Positions 1 through 7,192 of a stretch of DNA of 19,530 nucleotides are shown here, piece after piece. The notes under the pieces are model-generated. The model searched no databases. It had not been told where the DNA came from and was given only the letters and a program-made list of their open reading frames with translations. Source of the DNA: JAGQTE01 sp964648005 (GTDB lineage: Bacteria > Actinomycetota > Acidimicrobiia > Acidimicrobiales > Acidimicrobilacustridaceae); NCBI GenBank assembly GCA_964648005.1, contig CAZYKR010000053.1, positions 1 through 19,530 on the forward strand. Reading direction: 5' to 3'. The position numbers and the translations under genes were made by a program. Numbering within the stretch: the first letter of the stretch is position 1; each line of letters opens with the position of its first letter.

Positions 1-466
1 GATGGGCGCCGGCAAGGACCAGCTCGACGGGACGACCAAGCCGTACCCCGACATCGCTCGGCACTACCACGAGGCCGGCCAGGCGTGGGTGGCCGTGGGC
101 GACGAGAACTACGGCGAGGGCAGCTCGCGCGAGCACGCCGCCATGGAGCCCCGCTTCCGCGGCTGCGTGGCGGTCATCACCCGGAGCTTCGCCCGCATCC
201 ACGAGACCAACCTCAAGAAGCAGGGTGTGCTGCCGCTGACCTTCGCCGATCCCGCGGACTACGACCGCATCGAGGAGGACGACCGGCTGGCCATCCGTGG
301 CCTGGCGGACCTCACCCCCGACGTCCCGGTGACGGTCACGATCACCAAGCCCGACGGGTCGGCGGTCGACATCGCCTGCATCCACACCATGAACGACGAG
401 CAGATCGGGTGGTTCCGCGCCGGCGGCGCGCTGAACATCATCCGCGCCGCACAGCACCGGGACTGA
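1..466 (+). CDS. acn: Aconitate hydratase, C-terminal part (5' end outside window)
   Basis: This is the last ~155 residues of aconitase, which isomerises citrate to isocitrate through cis-aconitate in the TCA cycle in the cytoplasm. The visible part is the C-terminal swivel domain. The stretch GEGSSREHAA (about residues 39-48 of the visible part) is the family signature that supplies active-site serine and arginine residues, and ARIHETNLKKQGVLPL is the following conserved helix and strand. The [4Fe-4S] cysteines and catalytic core lie upstream of the window. The ATG at position 2 is an internal methionine, not the start, because the domain begins mid-fold. It ends with TGA 16 bases before the stop of the convergent acyltransferase gene. 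Identification as an aconitase-family protein is firm; a related dehydratase of the same superfamily is less likely given the TCA-type motif spacing. Confidence 0.93.
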   Translation, partial: MGAGKDQLDGTTKPYPDIARHYHEAGQAWVAVGDENYGEGSSREHAAMEPRFRGCVAVITRSFARIHETNLKKQGVLPLTFADPADYDRIEEDDRLAIRGLADLTPDVPVTVTITKPDGSAVDIACIHTMNDEQIGWFRAGGALNIIRAAQHRD

Positions 467-493
467 CCCGGACGGCAGGCGATCAGTCCGTGC
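454..493. terminator. Possible bidirectional terminator hairpin between convergent genes
   Basis: An imperfect inverted repeat covers both stop codons. GGACTGA (460-466) pairs with TCAGTCC (483-489), and after a 2-base bulge GCAC (454-457) pairs with GTGC (490-493). The loop is 16 bases. There is no T-run on either strand, so intrinsic termination would be weak. Its position between two convergent genes makes a shared terminator the natural reading. Confidence 0.35.
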
Positions 494-1913
494 CGGGGCG
501 GCGTGCCGCCTCGTGCTCGGCGCTGATCGCCTCGGGCGTGGCGCCCGACGGCATCGTGCGCGCCAGCTCCTCCGGGGTGGGCTGGCGCCACTCCCTCGCC
601 TCGGGCGGGAGCAGCTCGGCGATCGCCGCCATGATGGCCGCCGTGTCGGCGTCGGGGTCGTCGTAGCCCAACTCGATCGGCGCGCCGACGCGGACCAGCA
701 CCTCCGGCGGGTCGAGCACGTTCAGCAGGTTCGGCACCTTGGCGTTGCGCGGCCAGACCTTCTCGGTGCCCCACAGCCCGACCGGGATCACCGGCACGCG
801 GGCCATCGCCGCCAGCTTCGCCGCGCCCCATCGCCCCTTGAGATCCGGATCGAAGAAGGCACGGCCCCGCGGGATCGTGCCCTGCGGCATGATCGCCACG
901 AGCTCGCCCGCCTCCAGCACCGACGACGCGGCGCGCAGCGGCTCGTCGGAGCCGGTGCCGCGATCGACCCTGATGCCGCCCGCCGCCCGCACCAGGTCAC
1001 CGACGACCGGGGCGTCGAACACCTCCCGCTTGCCGAGGAAGCGCACCGGGCGCCCGACCTCGCCGATGGCCATGCCGATGGCAAGCGGGTCGAAGTAGCT
1101 GCGGTGGTTGCCGCACAAGATGGCGGCGCCGTGGCGCGGGATGTGCTCGGTGCCCTCCACCGTGATGCGGGCGAACAGCGCCAACTCGGGACGCGCCCAC
1201 GGCAGCAACGCCTCCTGCGGCTCGATGCCCAGGAACTTCGGCACCCCCGCCGGCACGTCGAGGCGGAGCACCGGCCAGCGACGGGCGAGCGCCTGCACGC
1301 GCAGGCGCGGGTCGGGGTTCACGACGACCGGCTCGGCGACGGCGCTGAGCAGCGGCAGGTCGTAGTAGCTGTCGGAGTAGGCGGTCGACGCCTCCACCTC
1401 GACGCCGTTCGCCTCGGCCCAGGCACGCACGCCTTCGAGCTTGCCAGCACCCCACACGAACGGACCCACGAGCTCACCGGTGAACCGGCCATCGGCCTCG
1501 GCGTAGGTCGTTGCCACCACGCCGTCGAAGCCGAGCCGTTCCGCCAACGGCTCGACCAGGTGGCGCGGGGTCGTCGTCGCCAGCACCACCGGCCGACCGT
1601 CTGCTTGATGCTGCTCGATCAGCACGCGGGCGTAGGGCTGCACCAGCCCGTCGAGCTCGGCGCCGGCGATGGCGCCGGCCTCACGGGCGGCCTCGGTGTC
1701 CCATCCCTTCGCCAACCGGACAGCCTGGCGGGTGAGCAGCATCGACGGCCGGTTCTCACCGAACCGGTTGAAGATGCTGAACACGAGGTCCTCACCCGGG
1801 ATCCGGCGCTCCGACAGGAGGCCGACGGCCCGCAGCGCCGCCGAGATCACCGGGCCGCTGGCGCCGGAGATCAACGTGCGGTCGAGGTCGAAGAACGCTG
1901 CGCCCTGGGACAT
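483..1913 (-). CDS. HAD-IB phosphatase / 1-acylglycerol-3-phosphate acyltransferase fusion
   Basis: A 476-residue two-domain protein. Residues 1-215 are a HAD-IB hydrolase: motif I DLDRT (D9, D11), a motif II threonine cluster near 112-115, K158, and motif IV SDSYYDLP (D181, D185). Residues 245-415 are a PlsC-type acyltransferase with the HX4D motif NHRSYFD (H270, D275). The usual FPEGT block reads MPQGT (residues 342-346), with Gln for Glu. PlsC enzymes acylate lysophosphatidic acid to phosphatidic acid at the membrane. The HAD partner is often annotated as a phosphoserine-phosphatase relative, but its substrate is unknown. The ATG at 1913 is chosen because the HAD motif begins only nine residues later; further upstream the open frame has no domain sense. 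It has no Shine-Dalgarno and may be leaderless. It is divergent from the LysR gene. Confidence 0.9.
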   Translation of the reverse strand: MSQGAAFFDLDRTLISGASGPVISAALRAVGLLSERRIPGEDLVFSIFNRFGENRPSMLLTRQAVRLAKGWDTEAAREAGAIAGAELDGLVQPYARVLIEQHQADGRPVVLATTTPRHLVEPLAERLGFDGVVATTYAEADGRFTGELVGPFVWGAGKLEGVRAWAEANGVEVEASTAYSDSYYDLPLLSAVAEPVVVNPDPRLRVQALARRWPVLRLDVPAGVPKFLGIEPQEALLPWARPELALFARITVEGTEHIPRHGAAILCGNHRSYFDPLAIGMAIGEVGRPVRFLGKREVFDAPVVGDLVRAAGGIRVDRGTGSDEPLRAASSVLEAGELVAIMPQGTIPRGRAFFDPDLKGRWGAAKLAAMARVPVIPVGLWGTEKVWPRNAKVPNLLNVLDPPEVLVRVGAPIELGYDDPDADTAAIMAAIAELLPPEAREWRQPTPEELARTMPSGATPEAISAEHEAARRPGTD

Positions 1914-1920
1914 GGGCCGC

Positions 1921-1926
1921 ACGGTA
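1921..1926 (-). promoter_or_regulatory. Possible leaderless -10 element of the HAD/PlsC gene
   Basis: Read on the minus strand, TACCGT (TAnnnT pattern) ends exactly 7 bases before the ATG at 1913. That spacing is typical of leaderless transcripts in Actinobacteria, and no Shine-Dalgarno lies between. No clear -35 hexamer is seen; the -35 position falls in the inverted repeat at 1938-1966. Confidence 0.4.
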
Positions 1927-1937
1927 GCCGCAACGAA

Positions 1938-1966
1938 CAGAGCCGGTCCGCTGGGGACCGGCTCTG
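1938..1966. promoter_or_regulatory. Perfect 12-bp inverted repeat, candidate operator
   Basis: CAGAGCCGGTCC (1938-1949) and its exact reverse complement GGACCGGCTCTG (1955-1966) are separated by GCTGG. It lies in the divergent region between the HAD/PlsC gene and the LysR gene, 25 bases upstream of the HAD/PlsC start. It would overlap the -35 region of the proposed leaderless promoter. An operator for the neighbouring regulator or another repressor fits best. If transcription starts further upstream it would instead be a leader hairpin. No T-run follows on either strand, so a standard terminator is unlikely. Confidence 0.5.
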
Positions 1967-2130
1967 GGGCGATTCGAGGCCGAGGGGGGATCGGCTGGCT
2001 CGAACCGTTGACGAGAGGGTTGCCGGGGGGAGGCACCACTGCTCTCGTTCTTGTGTTGTGGCACCCATCTTGGCGAAGGCAGAGCCATCCGTCCAACAGT
2101 TGTTTCCGATACATGCCATCATGGGCAGCG

Positions 2131-3063
2131 ATGGACCTCCGCCAGCTCAACGCACTGCTCGCCGTCGCCGAGCACGGCAGCTTCTCCGCCGCCGCTCGCG
2201 CCCTGCACACCGTGCAGTCGAACGTCTCGACGCACGTGGCGCGCCTCGAGCGCGAGCTCGACGCCACGCTCGTCGACCGAGCGACCGGGACGCTCACGGA
2301 ACAAGGGGTGGTCGTCGTGGCGCGGGCGCGGCGCATCCAGGCCGAGCTCGACGCCCTCCTCTCCGACGTCACCTCGCTCAACGCCGAGGTCACGGGCACC
2401 GTCCGTCTGGGCATGATCGGGACCACCGCCCGATGGCTCTCGCCGCTGCTGATCGACGCCCTCGCCCACGAGCTGCCACGCGTGCATCTCGTGATCGTCG
2501 ACGCCACGACGTCGTCATTGCTCCCCCAGCTGGCGTCGGGCCGGTTGGACCTGGCGGTCGTGAACCTCCCGCTCGACGAGCCGGACATCGACGTCGAGCC
2601 CCTCTTCGACGAGGAGCGCGTCCTCGTCGCCCCCGCCGGTCACCCGCTGTTCGACCGTGACGCCATCGCCCTCGCCGACCTCGACGGCGTGCCGCTGTTG
2701 CTGGAGCCGACCGGCACGACCTTCCGTGACGAGCTCGACGCCGAAGCGAGCGCAGCGGGTTGCGCCCTCGTCGCCCAGGCCGAGGTGGATGGCATGCGCC
2801 TGCTCGCCTCCCTCGCCTTCCAGGGCTTCGGCGCCGCCATCCTGCCTGCCAGCGCCGCCCCGTCATGGGTCGGAGGCGATTGGCGCCGGATCCCGGTCCG
2901 CGGTCTGCCCGGACGATCGGTCGGGCTGGCTGCACGCCGGCACGCCTTGTTGTCGGCCGCCGCACGGGCGCTGCGCGACGTGCTGCGCACCGTCGTGGCC
3001 CAGGAAGCACCGGACCAGGGAGGGATCCACGTCCAGACCTCGCGTGGCACCGCTGCCACCTGA
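2131..3063 (+). CDS. LysR-family transcriptional regulator
   Basis: A 310-residue DNA-binding regulator of normal LysR length. Residues 1-60 form the winged helix-turn-helix, beginning MDLRQLNALLAVAEHGSFSAAARAL and continuing with the recognition-helix region VQSNVSTHVARLE. Residues about 88-290 form the periplasmic-binding-protein-like effector domain (TVRLGMIGTTARWLSPLL onward). MDLRQL is the usual LysR beginning, so the ATG at 2131 is preferred; an in-frame ATG at 2113 would add six residues. Neither has a good ribosome-binding site. LysR proteins commonly control themselves and the divergent neighbour, here the HAD/PlsC gene. Whether it also reads through to, or controls, the polysaccharide locus 97 bases downstream cannot be told from sequence. 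The co-inducer is unknown. Confidence 0.92.
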   Translation: MDLRQLNALLAVAEHGSFSAAARALHTVQSNVSTHVARLERELDATLVDRATGTLTEQGVVVVARARRIQAELDALLSDVTSLNAEVTGTVRLGMIGTTARWLSPLLIDALAHELPRVHLVIVDATTSSLLPQLASGRLDLAVVNLPLDEPDIDVEPLFDEERVLVAPAGHPLFDRDAIALADLDGVPLLLEPTGTTFRDELDAEASAAGCALVAQAEVDGMRLLASLAFQGFGAAILPASAAPSWVGGDWRRIPVRGLPGRSVGLAARRHALLSAAARALRDVLRTVVAQEAPDQGGIHVQTSRGTAAT

Positions 3064-3093
3064 CGCGTGCCCATCGGGGGTGCGGCCCGGCGC

Positions 3094-3099
3094 TATCGT
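3094..3099 (+). promoter_or_regulatory. Possible -10 element upstream of the Wzz/kinase gene
   Basis: TATCGT fits a TAnnnT -10 and lies about 60 bases before the GTG at 3161, in the 97-base gap after the LysR gene. No -35 consensus is visible at 16-18 bases upstream. Similar elements TACTGT (16330) and TAGATT (18299) precede other leading genes. Confidence 0.25.
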
Positions 3100-3160
3100 C
3101 GGACGGCGACCATCGCCGGTCGGCTGTGCGATGGCGTGCCGTTGAAGGGACGTGGCCCGG

Positions 3161-4804
3161 GTGGATCCCCAGGATGCTGATCTGAATCTCAGGGACTACC
3201 TGCGCATCCTCCGGCGGCGCGCGCCGATGATCATCGGGCTGACCATCCTCGGCGCGCTCATCGGCTACCTGTGGGCGAGCACCCAGCCCCAGCGGTACGC
3301 CGCCAGTGCGGACGTCCGGATCCTCGACCCCAACGCCGAGGCGGTGTTCGACGGGCAGACCCTGCGCATCGACCCGCGGCGCGAGGTCGACACCCAGATC
3401 GAGATCATCGAGTCGGCAGCCGTGCGCAACGCCGCCGACGAGACGCTCGGCGACCGGGCCGACAAGGTCGACACGGTGCTCGTCAGCAACGTCGCCGACA
3501 CCGACATCGTCAAGATCCGCGTCGAGAGCACCGACCCGGAGGTCGCCCGCGACGGCGCCGACGCCATCGCCACCGCCTACGTCGAGGCGCGTCGCGCCCA
3601 GACCGTGTCCACCCTCGAGGCGCGCGCCACCGGCCTGCGCGACAAGGCGGCGGAATTCCGCTCCCGCGTCGCCGAGATCGACGCCGCCATCGCCTTCGCC
3701 CCGGACAGCCCCGAGGTCCCGTCGTTCCAGTCCGAGCGGGACAGCCTGCTGACCCGTGCCGACGACTACGAGGAGCGGGCCGCCGAGCTCGAATCCACGG
3801 CCGATCTCAGCTCCGGCAACGCGGAGGTCGTCGATCCGGCGCAGCTGCCCGCGGCTCCGTTCGATCCCCGGCCGACACGGTCCGCCGTGCTGGGCGCGCT
3901 GCTCGGCCTGCTCATCGGGATCAGCGGCGCCTTCGTCATCGAGCGCCTGACCGACGAGGTGACGCCCGACAACGTCTCGGCCATCGTCGGCGCACCGGTG
4001 CTCGGGACGATCCCGTTGCGGTCGTCCCGCCGGCTACGCCGTCACCACCTTCCCGCCACGCCGCGGGCCATCGCCGAGCGCGAGTCGGCATCGGCCGAGG
4101 CATTCCGGTCGCTGCGCACCAGCGTGCGCTTCTCGAACCTCGGCAAGGAGAAGCGCGTGATCGCCGTGACCTCGGCCTCCGGCTCCGAGGGCAAGTCCAC
4201 CGTCACCGCCAACCTGGCGTTGGCGCTCGCCGAGGCCGGCCTGCGGGTTGTCGCCATCTCAGGCGACCTGCGCCGCCCGACGCTGGCGAGCTTCTTCGGC
4301 ATCGAGGACACCGATGCCGGGCTGACCTCGGTGCTGCTCGGCGACCTTGGTTTGATCGACTCGCTGGTCAAGGTGCCCACGTCCGGCCCAGGGCAGCTCG
4401 CCGTCCTGCCGTCAGGCCCGGTGCCGCCCAACCCCGCCGAGTTGCTGGGCTCCGAGCGCACGCACGACGTCCTCGACAAGCTCGTCGCCGCCGGTGCCGA
4501 TCTCGTGCTCATCGACTGCCCGCCGGTGCTCCCGGTGGCCGACACCCTGGCGCTGAGCCAGTTCGTGGACGGCGTGCTGTTCGTCTGCGTCCCCGGGCAG
4601 ACGCATGCCGACGGGCTGCGTCGTGCCGGCGAGAAGCTGCGTCAGGTGGGCGCGTCGTTGATCGGCGTCGTCGTCAACGGCGTCGGAGTGGGCCAGGGCT
4701 ACGGCGGCTACGGGGGCTACGGCGGGTACGGGGGCTACGACAGCAACGGCGCCCGTCCGCCGGTCGACGATGCGCCGCGCGCCGAGGTAGCGACCTCCAG
4801 CTGA
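3161..4804 (+). CDS. Wzz / bacterial tyrosine kinase fusion, polysaccharide chain-length regulator
   Basis: A 547-residue co-polymerase and BY-kinase in one chain. Residues 1-260 are the Wzz domain: membrane segment about 23-40, an extracellular part with a helical, probably coiled-coil, stretch about 150-215, and a second membrane segment about 241-260. Residues about 310-505 are the cytoplasmic kinase: Walker A GSEGKST (K345), Walker A' around 364-371 where the usual DxD reads S367-G-D369, and Walker B LIDCPP (D452). The tail has five tyrosines at three-residue steps (Y514-Y526), likely autophosphorylation sites. Such proteins set polymer length and export through cycles of phosphorylation. 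GTG 3161 is chosen because GAAGGGA ends ten bases upstream; GTG 3152 would be too close to it. It is convergent, 4 bases apart, with the priming transferase. Confidence 0.92.
   Translation: MDPQDADLNLRDYLRILRRRAPMIIGLTILGALIGYLWASTQPQRYAASADVRILDPNAEAVFDGQTLRIDPRREVDTQIEIIESAAVRNAADETLGDRADKVDTVLVSNVADTDIVKIRVESTDPEVARDGADAIATAYVEARRAQTVSTLEARATGLRDKAAEFRSRVAEIDAAIAFAPDSPEVPSFQSERDSLLTRADDYEERAAELESTADLSSGNAEVVDPAQLPAAPFDPRPTRSAVLGALLGLLIGISGAFVIERLTDEVTPDNVSAIVGAPVLGTIPLRSSRRLRRHHLPATPRAIAERESASAEAFRSLRTSVRFSNLGKEKRVIAVTSASGSEGKSTVTANLALALAEAGLRVVAISGDLRRPTLASFFGIEDTDAGLTSVLLGDLGLIDSLVKVPTSGPGQLAVLPSGPVPPNPAELLGSERTHDVLDKLVAAGADLVLIDCPPVLPVADTLALSQFVDGVLFVCVPGQTHADGLRRAGEKLRQVGASLIGVVVNGVGVGQGYGGYGGYGGYGGYDSNGARPPVDDAPRAEVATSS
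4697..4738 (+). repeat. 9-bp coding repeat encoding the tyrosine-rich tail
   Basis: Five near-copies of a 9-base unit, GGC/GGG-GGC-TAC, encode GYGGYGGYGGYGGY at the C-terminus of the Wzz/kinase protein. Differences are at third codon positions (GGC/GGG), which suggests the protein pattern is kept by selection rather than being a fresh duplication. Confidence 0.85.
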
Positions 4805-4808
4805 GCGA

Positions 4809-5528
4809 TCAGTGTGCGCCGTCGCGGCGCAGCACGGCCGGGATGGTGCGCAGCACCAGCACCAGGTCACGCCACGGCGACCAGTCCCGCACATAGGCGA
4901 TGTCGAGGGCCACCCGGGCATCGCCTTGGATCGTGCTGCGTCCGGAGACCTGCCACAGCCCGGTCAGGCCCGGCTTGGTCGCCTCGTACCAGGCGGCACG
5001 GTCGCCGTAGAGGTGCTCGATCTGGCGACGCTCGATGGGGCGTGGCCCCACCAGGCTCATCTGACCCGCCAGCACGTTGAGCACCTGCGGCAGCTCATCG
5101 AGGCTCGTGCGCCGCAGGAAGCGACCGACCCGGGTGATCCGAGGGTCGATCTCCTCCGGGAGCTTGCAGTCGTGTGCCAACCACTGGGCGTGCAGCTCCG
5201 GATCGGCATCGAGCCGGGCCTCGGCATCGGTGTACATGGACCGGAACTTCACCATGGCGAACTCACGGCCATCGCGCCCGACGCGCCGCTGCCGGAAGAA
5301 CACCGGTCCCGACGAGTCGAGCCGGACCACCAGCGCCACGATCGGCAACACGACCACCAACAACGGCAACGCCAGCAGGCAACCGACGAGGTCCTCGCCT
5401 CGTTTGACCGCCCGAGCCGCCGCTGACCGCCGAGGCGGAGCGCCGACGTCATCACCTGACCGGTCGTCGACAGCGTCGACGATGTCCAGAGCAGGTTCTT
5501 GAAGAGTGAAGTGGGTCGCTGCGCTCAA
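4809..5528 (-). CDS. Priming sugar-phosphate transferase (polyprenyl glycosylphosphotransferase family)
   Basis: A 239-residue bacterial sugar transferase. It would move a sugar-1-phosphate from a nucleotide sugar to undecaprenyl (or decaprenyl) phosphate at the inner face of the membrane, the first step of repeat-unit assembly. A hydrophobic segment lies at about 47-69, followed by family blocks KFRSMY (94-99), DELPQ (144-148, with the acidic D144-E145 pair), SLVGPRP (158-164) and KPGLTGLWQVSGRS (185-198). It is the short form without the four-helix N-terminal domain of WbaP-like enzymes. No ATG is available before the domain; TTG at 5528 is chosen because GAGG sits eight bases upstream. Sugar specificity cannot be read from sequence. 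It faces away from the main operon and is convergent with the chain-length gene. Confidence 0.9.
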   Translation of the reverse strand: MSAATHFTLQEPALDIVDAVDDRSGDDVGAPPRRSAAARAVKRGEDLVGCLLALPLLVVVLPIVALVVRLDSSGPVFFRQRRVGRDGREFAMVKFRSMYTDAEARLDADPELHAQWLAHDCKLPEEIDPRITRVGRFLRRTSLDELPQVLNVLAGQMSLVGPRPIERRQIEHLYGDRAAWYEATKPGLTGLWQVSGRSTIQGDARVALDIAYVRDWSPWRDLVLVLRTIPAVLRRDGAH

Positions 5529-5560
5529 TCCGCCGTCCTCGATGCGCCGACGTGGCCAAG

Positions 5561-5568
5561 AGTGTAAT
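5561..5568. promoter_or_regulatory. Possible overlapping divergent -10 elements
   Basis: This is the only AT-rich spot between the divergent priming transferase and sulfatase genes. TGTAAT (5563-5568, + strand) matches the -10 consensus at five of six bases and would start transcription about 70 bases before GTG 5645. TACACT (5566-5561, - strand) would serve the transferase 33 bases before its TTG. No good -35 hexamers are seen. Confidence 0.35.
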
Positions 5569-5600
5569 CGTCGTTCGGGGTCCCGATTGGACTGCCGCGC

Positions 5601-5612
5601 CGCCGATCGGCG
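5601..5612. promoter_or_regulatory. 12-bp perfect palindrome in divergent promoter region
   Basis: CGCCGATCGGCG is its own reverse complement and lies between the proposed -10 elements and the sulfatase start. It could be an operator for the eight-gene operon. In DNA this GC-rich such palindromes also arise by chance, so confidence is low. Confidence 0.25.
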
Positions 5613-5644
5613 CGCCGTCGGATCACGGCAACGGTGCCACAATC

Positions 5645-7192
5645 GTGCCGGTGCGTTGCCCTGCTGTCCGTCCTCGACTGCTGACCGGATGGATCGCCCT
5701 CGTCGTCCTGCTCGTCGCGGTGGTCGCGGCCTGCACCCCCGGGCTCGACACACCGCCGACGACGACTGCGCACCAGGCCGCCGAGGATCGACGCCCCAAC
5801 ATCGTGGTGATCATGACCGACGACCTGGCGTGGGCCGAGATGGAGCACCTGCCATCGGTGCGGCGCCTCCTGACCGACGAGGGCCGTCGGTTCGACAGCG
5901 CCTTCGTGAGCGTGCCGGTGTGCTGCCCGTCCCGGGTCACCATGCTGCGCGGCCAGTACGCCCACAACACGGGCGTGCTGCGCAACGCCGGCGCGGACGG
6001 GGGCTTCGCCACCGCCTTCGACCGAGAGCTCGAGGCCGACATGCTGGGACCGCTGCTGCACCAAGGCGGGTACGCCACGGCGCTGTTCGGCCGCTACCTC
6101 AACGGCTACCCGCGCCCCGAACCGCTGACGTACCGGCCCGCCGGGTGGGACGGCTGGGCGGTGCCCGTGCGCGGCATCGACCAGCAGCGCGACTACGCGC
6201 TGAACGAGGACGGCGTGGTGGTCGAGCACACAGGCGAGCAGCTCACCGACCTGCTCTTCGACCGCACGATCGAGTTCGCCGCAACGAGCGCGGCCCAGGA
6301 CCGTCCCTTCTTCGTGTGGCTGGCCCCGGCCGAACCCCACCACCCCGCCGTGCCGGCGCAACGCCATGCCGCGTGGTTCGGTGACGAGACCCTGCCGCGC
6401 ACGCCCAACCACAACGAGGCCGACGTGTCCGACAAGCCGGCCTACGTCCAGGCAGCTGCATCGCTGGGCCAGGGGCGCGAGGACCAGTACGACGAGGTCT
6501 TCCGTGACCGGATCCGATCGCTCCAGGCGGTCGACGAAGGCGTGGCCCGGCTCGTCGACGAGCTCGACCGCGCCGGTGCCCTCGACGAGACGTACATCGT
6601 GTTCAGCTCCGACAACGGCTACCACATCGGCAGCCACCGGCTCCTCGCTGGCAAGGGCTCGCCCTACGAGGAAGACGTCCGGGTGCCGCTCGTGGTACGG
6701 GGGCCGAGCGTCCCCGCCGGCTCGGTCAGCCAGGCCTTGGTCGGCAACGTCGACCTCTACCCCACCATCGGTGCCCTGGCCGGGCTAGCGTCGCCGACCT
6801 TCGTGGACGGACGGGACCTGCGCGCCGAGTGGCGCGGGCGACCCGAAGAGGATCAGCGCACCGTGTACCTGCTCGAGCACTGGCAGAAGGACCTGACCGG
6901 CACCAGCGAGGAGTCTGAGCCCGACAGCCAGCCACCGGGCGGCGACGGCACGATCCCCGACTGGCGCGGCCTGCGCGGCCAGGACTGGAACTACATCGTG
7001 TACGGCACGGGCGAGCGCGAGCTCTACGACCTCGCCGCCGATCCCTTCCAGCTGACGAACCTCGCCGGCTCGCTGGCACCCGACGACCAGGCGGTGCTCG
7101 ACGACCGGCTCGCCGAGCTCGCCACCTGCGTCGCCGCAACGTGTCGCGCTGCGGAGGCGGCGCCGCTGGCGTTCACGGTGCCCGGCCGATGA
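5645..7192 (+). CDS. Exported lipoprotein sulfatase (arylsulfatase / GlcNAc-6-sulfatase-like)
   Basis: A 515-residue sulfatase that would hydrolyse sulfate esters, probably on a glycan, outside the membrane. Residues 1-27 are a lipoprotein signal: basic start, hydrophobic LLTGWIALVVLLVAVV and lipobox VAAC. The metal site begins with MTDD (D59, D60). The formylglycine signature C-x-P-S-R is C93-C94-P95-S96-R97, so C93 would be oxidised by a formylglycine-generating enzyme, which is not in the window. SSDNGYHIG (D323, N324) and a later AGKGSPYEEDVRVPL block complete the core. The usual GKYLNGY block reads GRYLNGY, a Lys-to-Arg change at a residue that normally helps bind sulfate. GTG 5645 is preferred because it starts the signal peptide cleanly; GTG 5651 and 5552 are alternatives. 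The stop overlaps the next start (ATGA). Confidence 0.88.
   Translation: MPVRCPAVRPRLLTGWIALVVLLVAVVAACTPGLDTPPTTTAHQAAEDRRPNIVVIMTDDLAWAEMEHLPSVRRLLTDEGRRFDSAFVSVPVCCPSRVTMLRGQYAHNTGVLRNAGADGGFATAFDRELEADMLGPLLHQGGYATALFGRYLNGYPRPEPLTYRPAGWDGWAVPVRGIDQQRDYALNEDGVVVEHTGEQLTDLLFDRTIEFAATSAAQDRPFFVWLAPAEPHHPAVPAQRHAAWFGDETLPRTPNHNEADVSDKPAYVQAAASLGQGREDQYDEVFRDRIRSLQAVDEGVARLVDELDRAGALDETYIVFSSDNGYHIGSHRLLAGKGSPYEEDVRVPLVVRGPSVPAGSVSQALVGNVDLYPTIGALAGLASPTFVDGRDLRAEWRGRPEEDQRTVYLLEHWQKDLTGTSEESEPDSQPPGGDGTIPDWRGLRGQDWNYIVYGTGERELYDLAADPFQLTNLAGSLAPDDQAVLDDRLAELATCVAATCRAAEAAPLAFTVPGR

Noticed and set aside
1967..2040. tRNA-like string (GATTCGAGG, CTCGAACC) in the divergent region
   Set aside because: The flanking bases do not form a T-stem and no cloverleaf can be drawn on either strand.
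1914..2588. Long minus-strand extension of the HAD/PlsC reading frame upstream of 1913
   Set aside because: It overlaps the LysR gene, has no recognisable domain, and HAD motif I begins right after the ATG at 1913. High GC leaves antisense frames open.
4801..4812. CTGA/TCAG inverted repeat between the convergent kinase and priming-transferase genes
   Set aside because: Only four pairs, formed by the two stop codons themselves; too weak to call a terminator.
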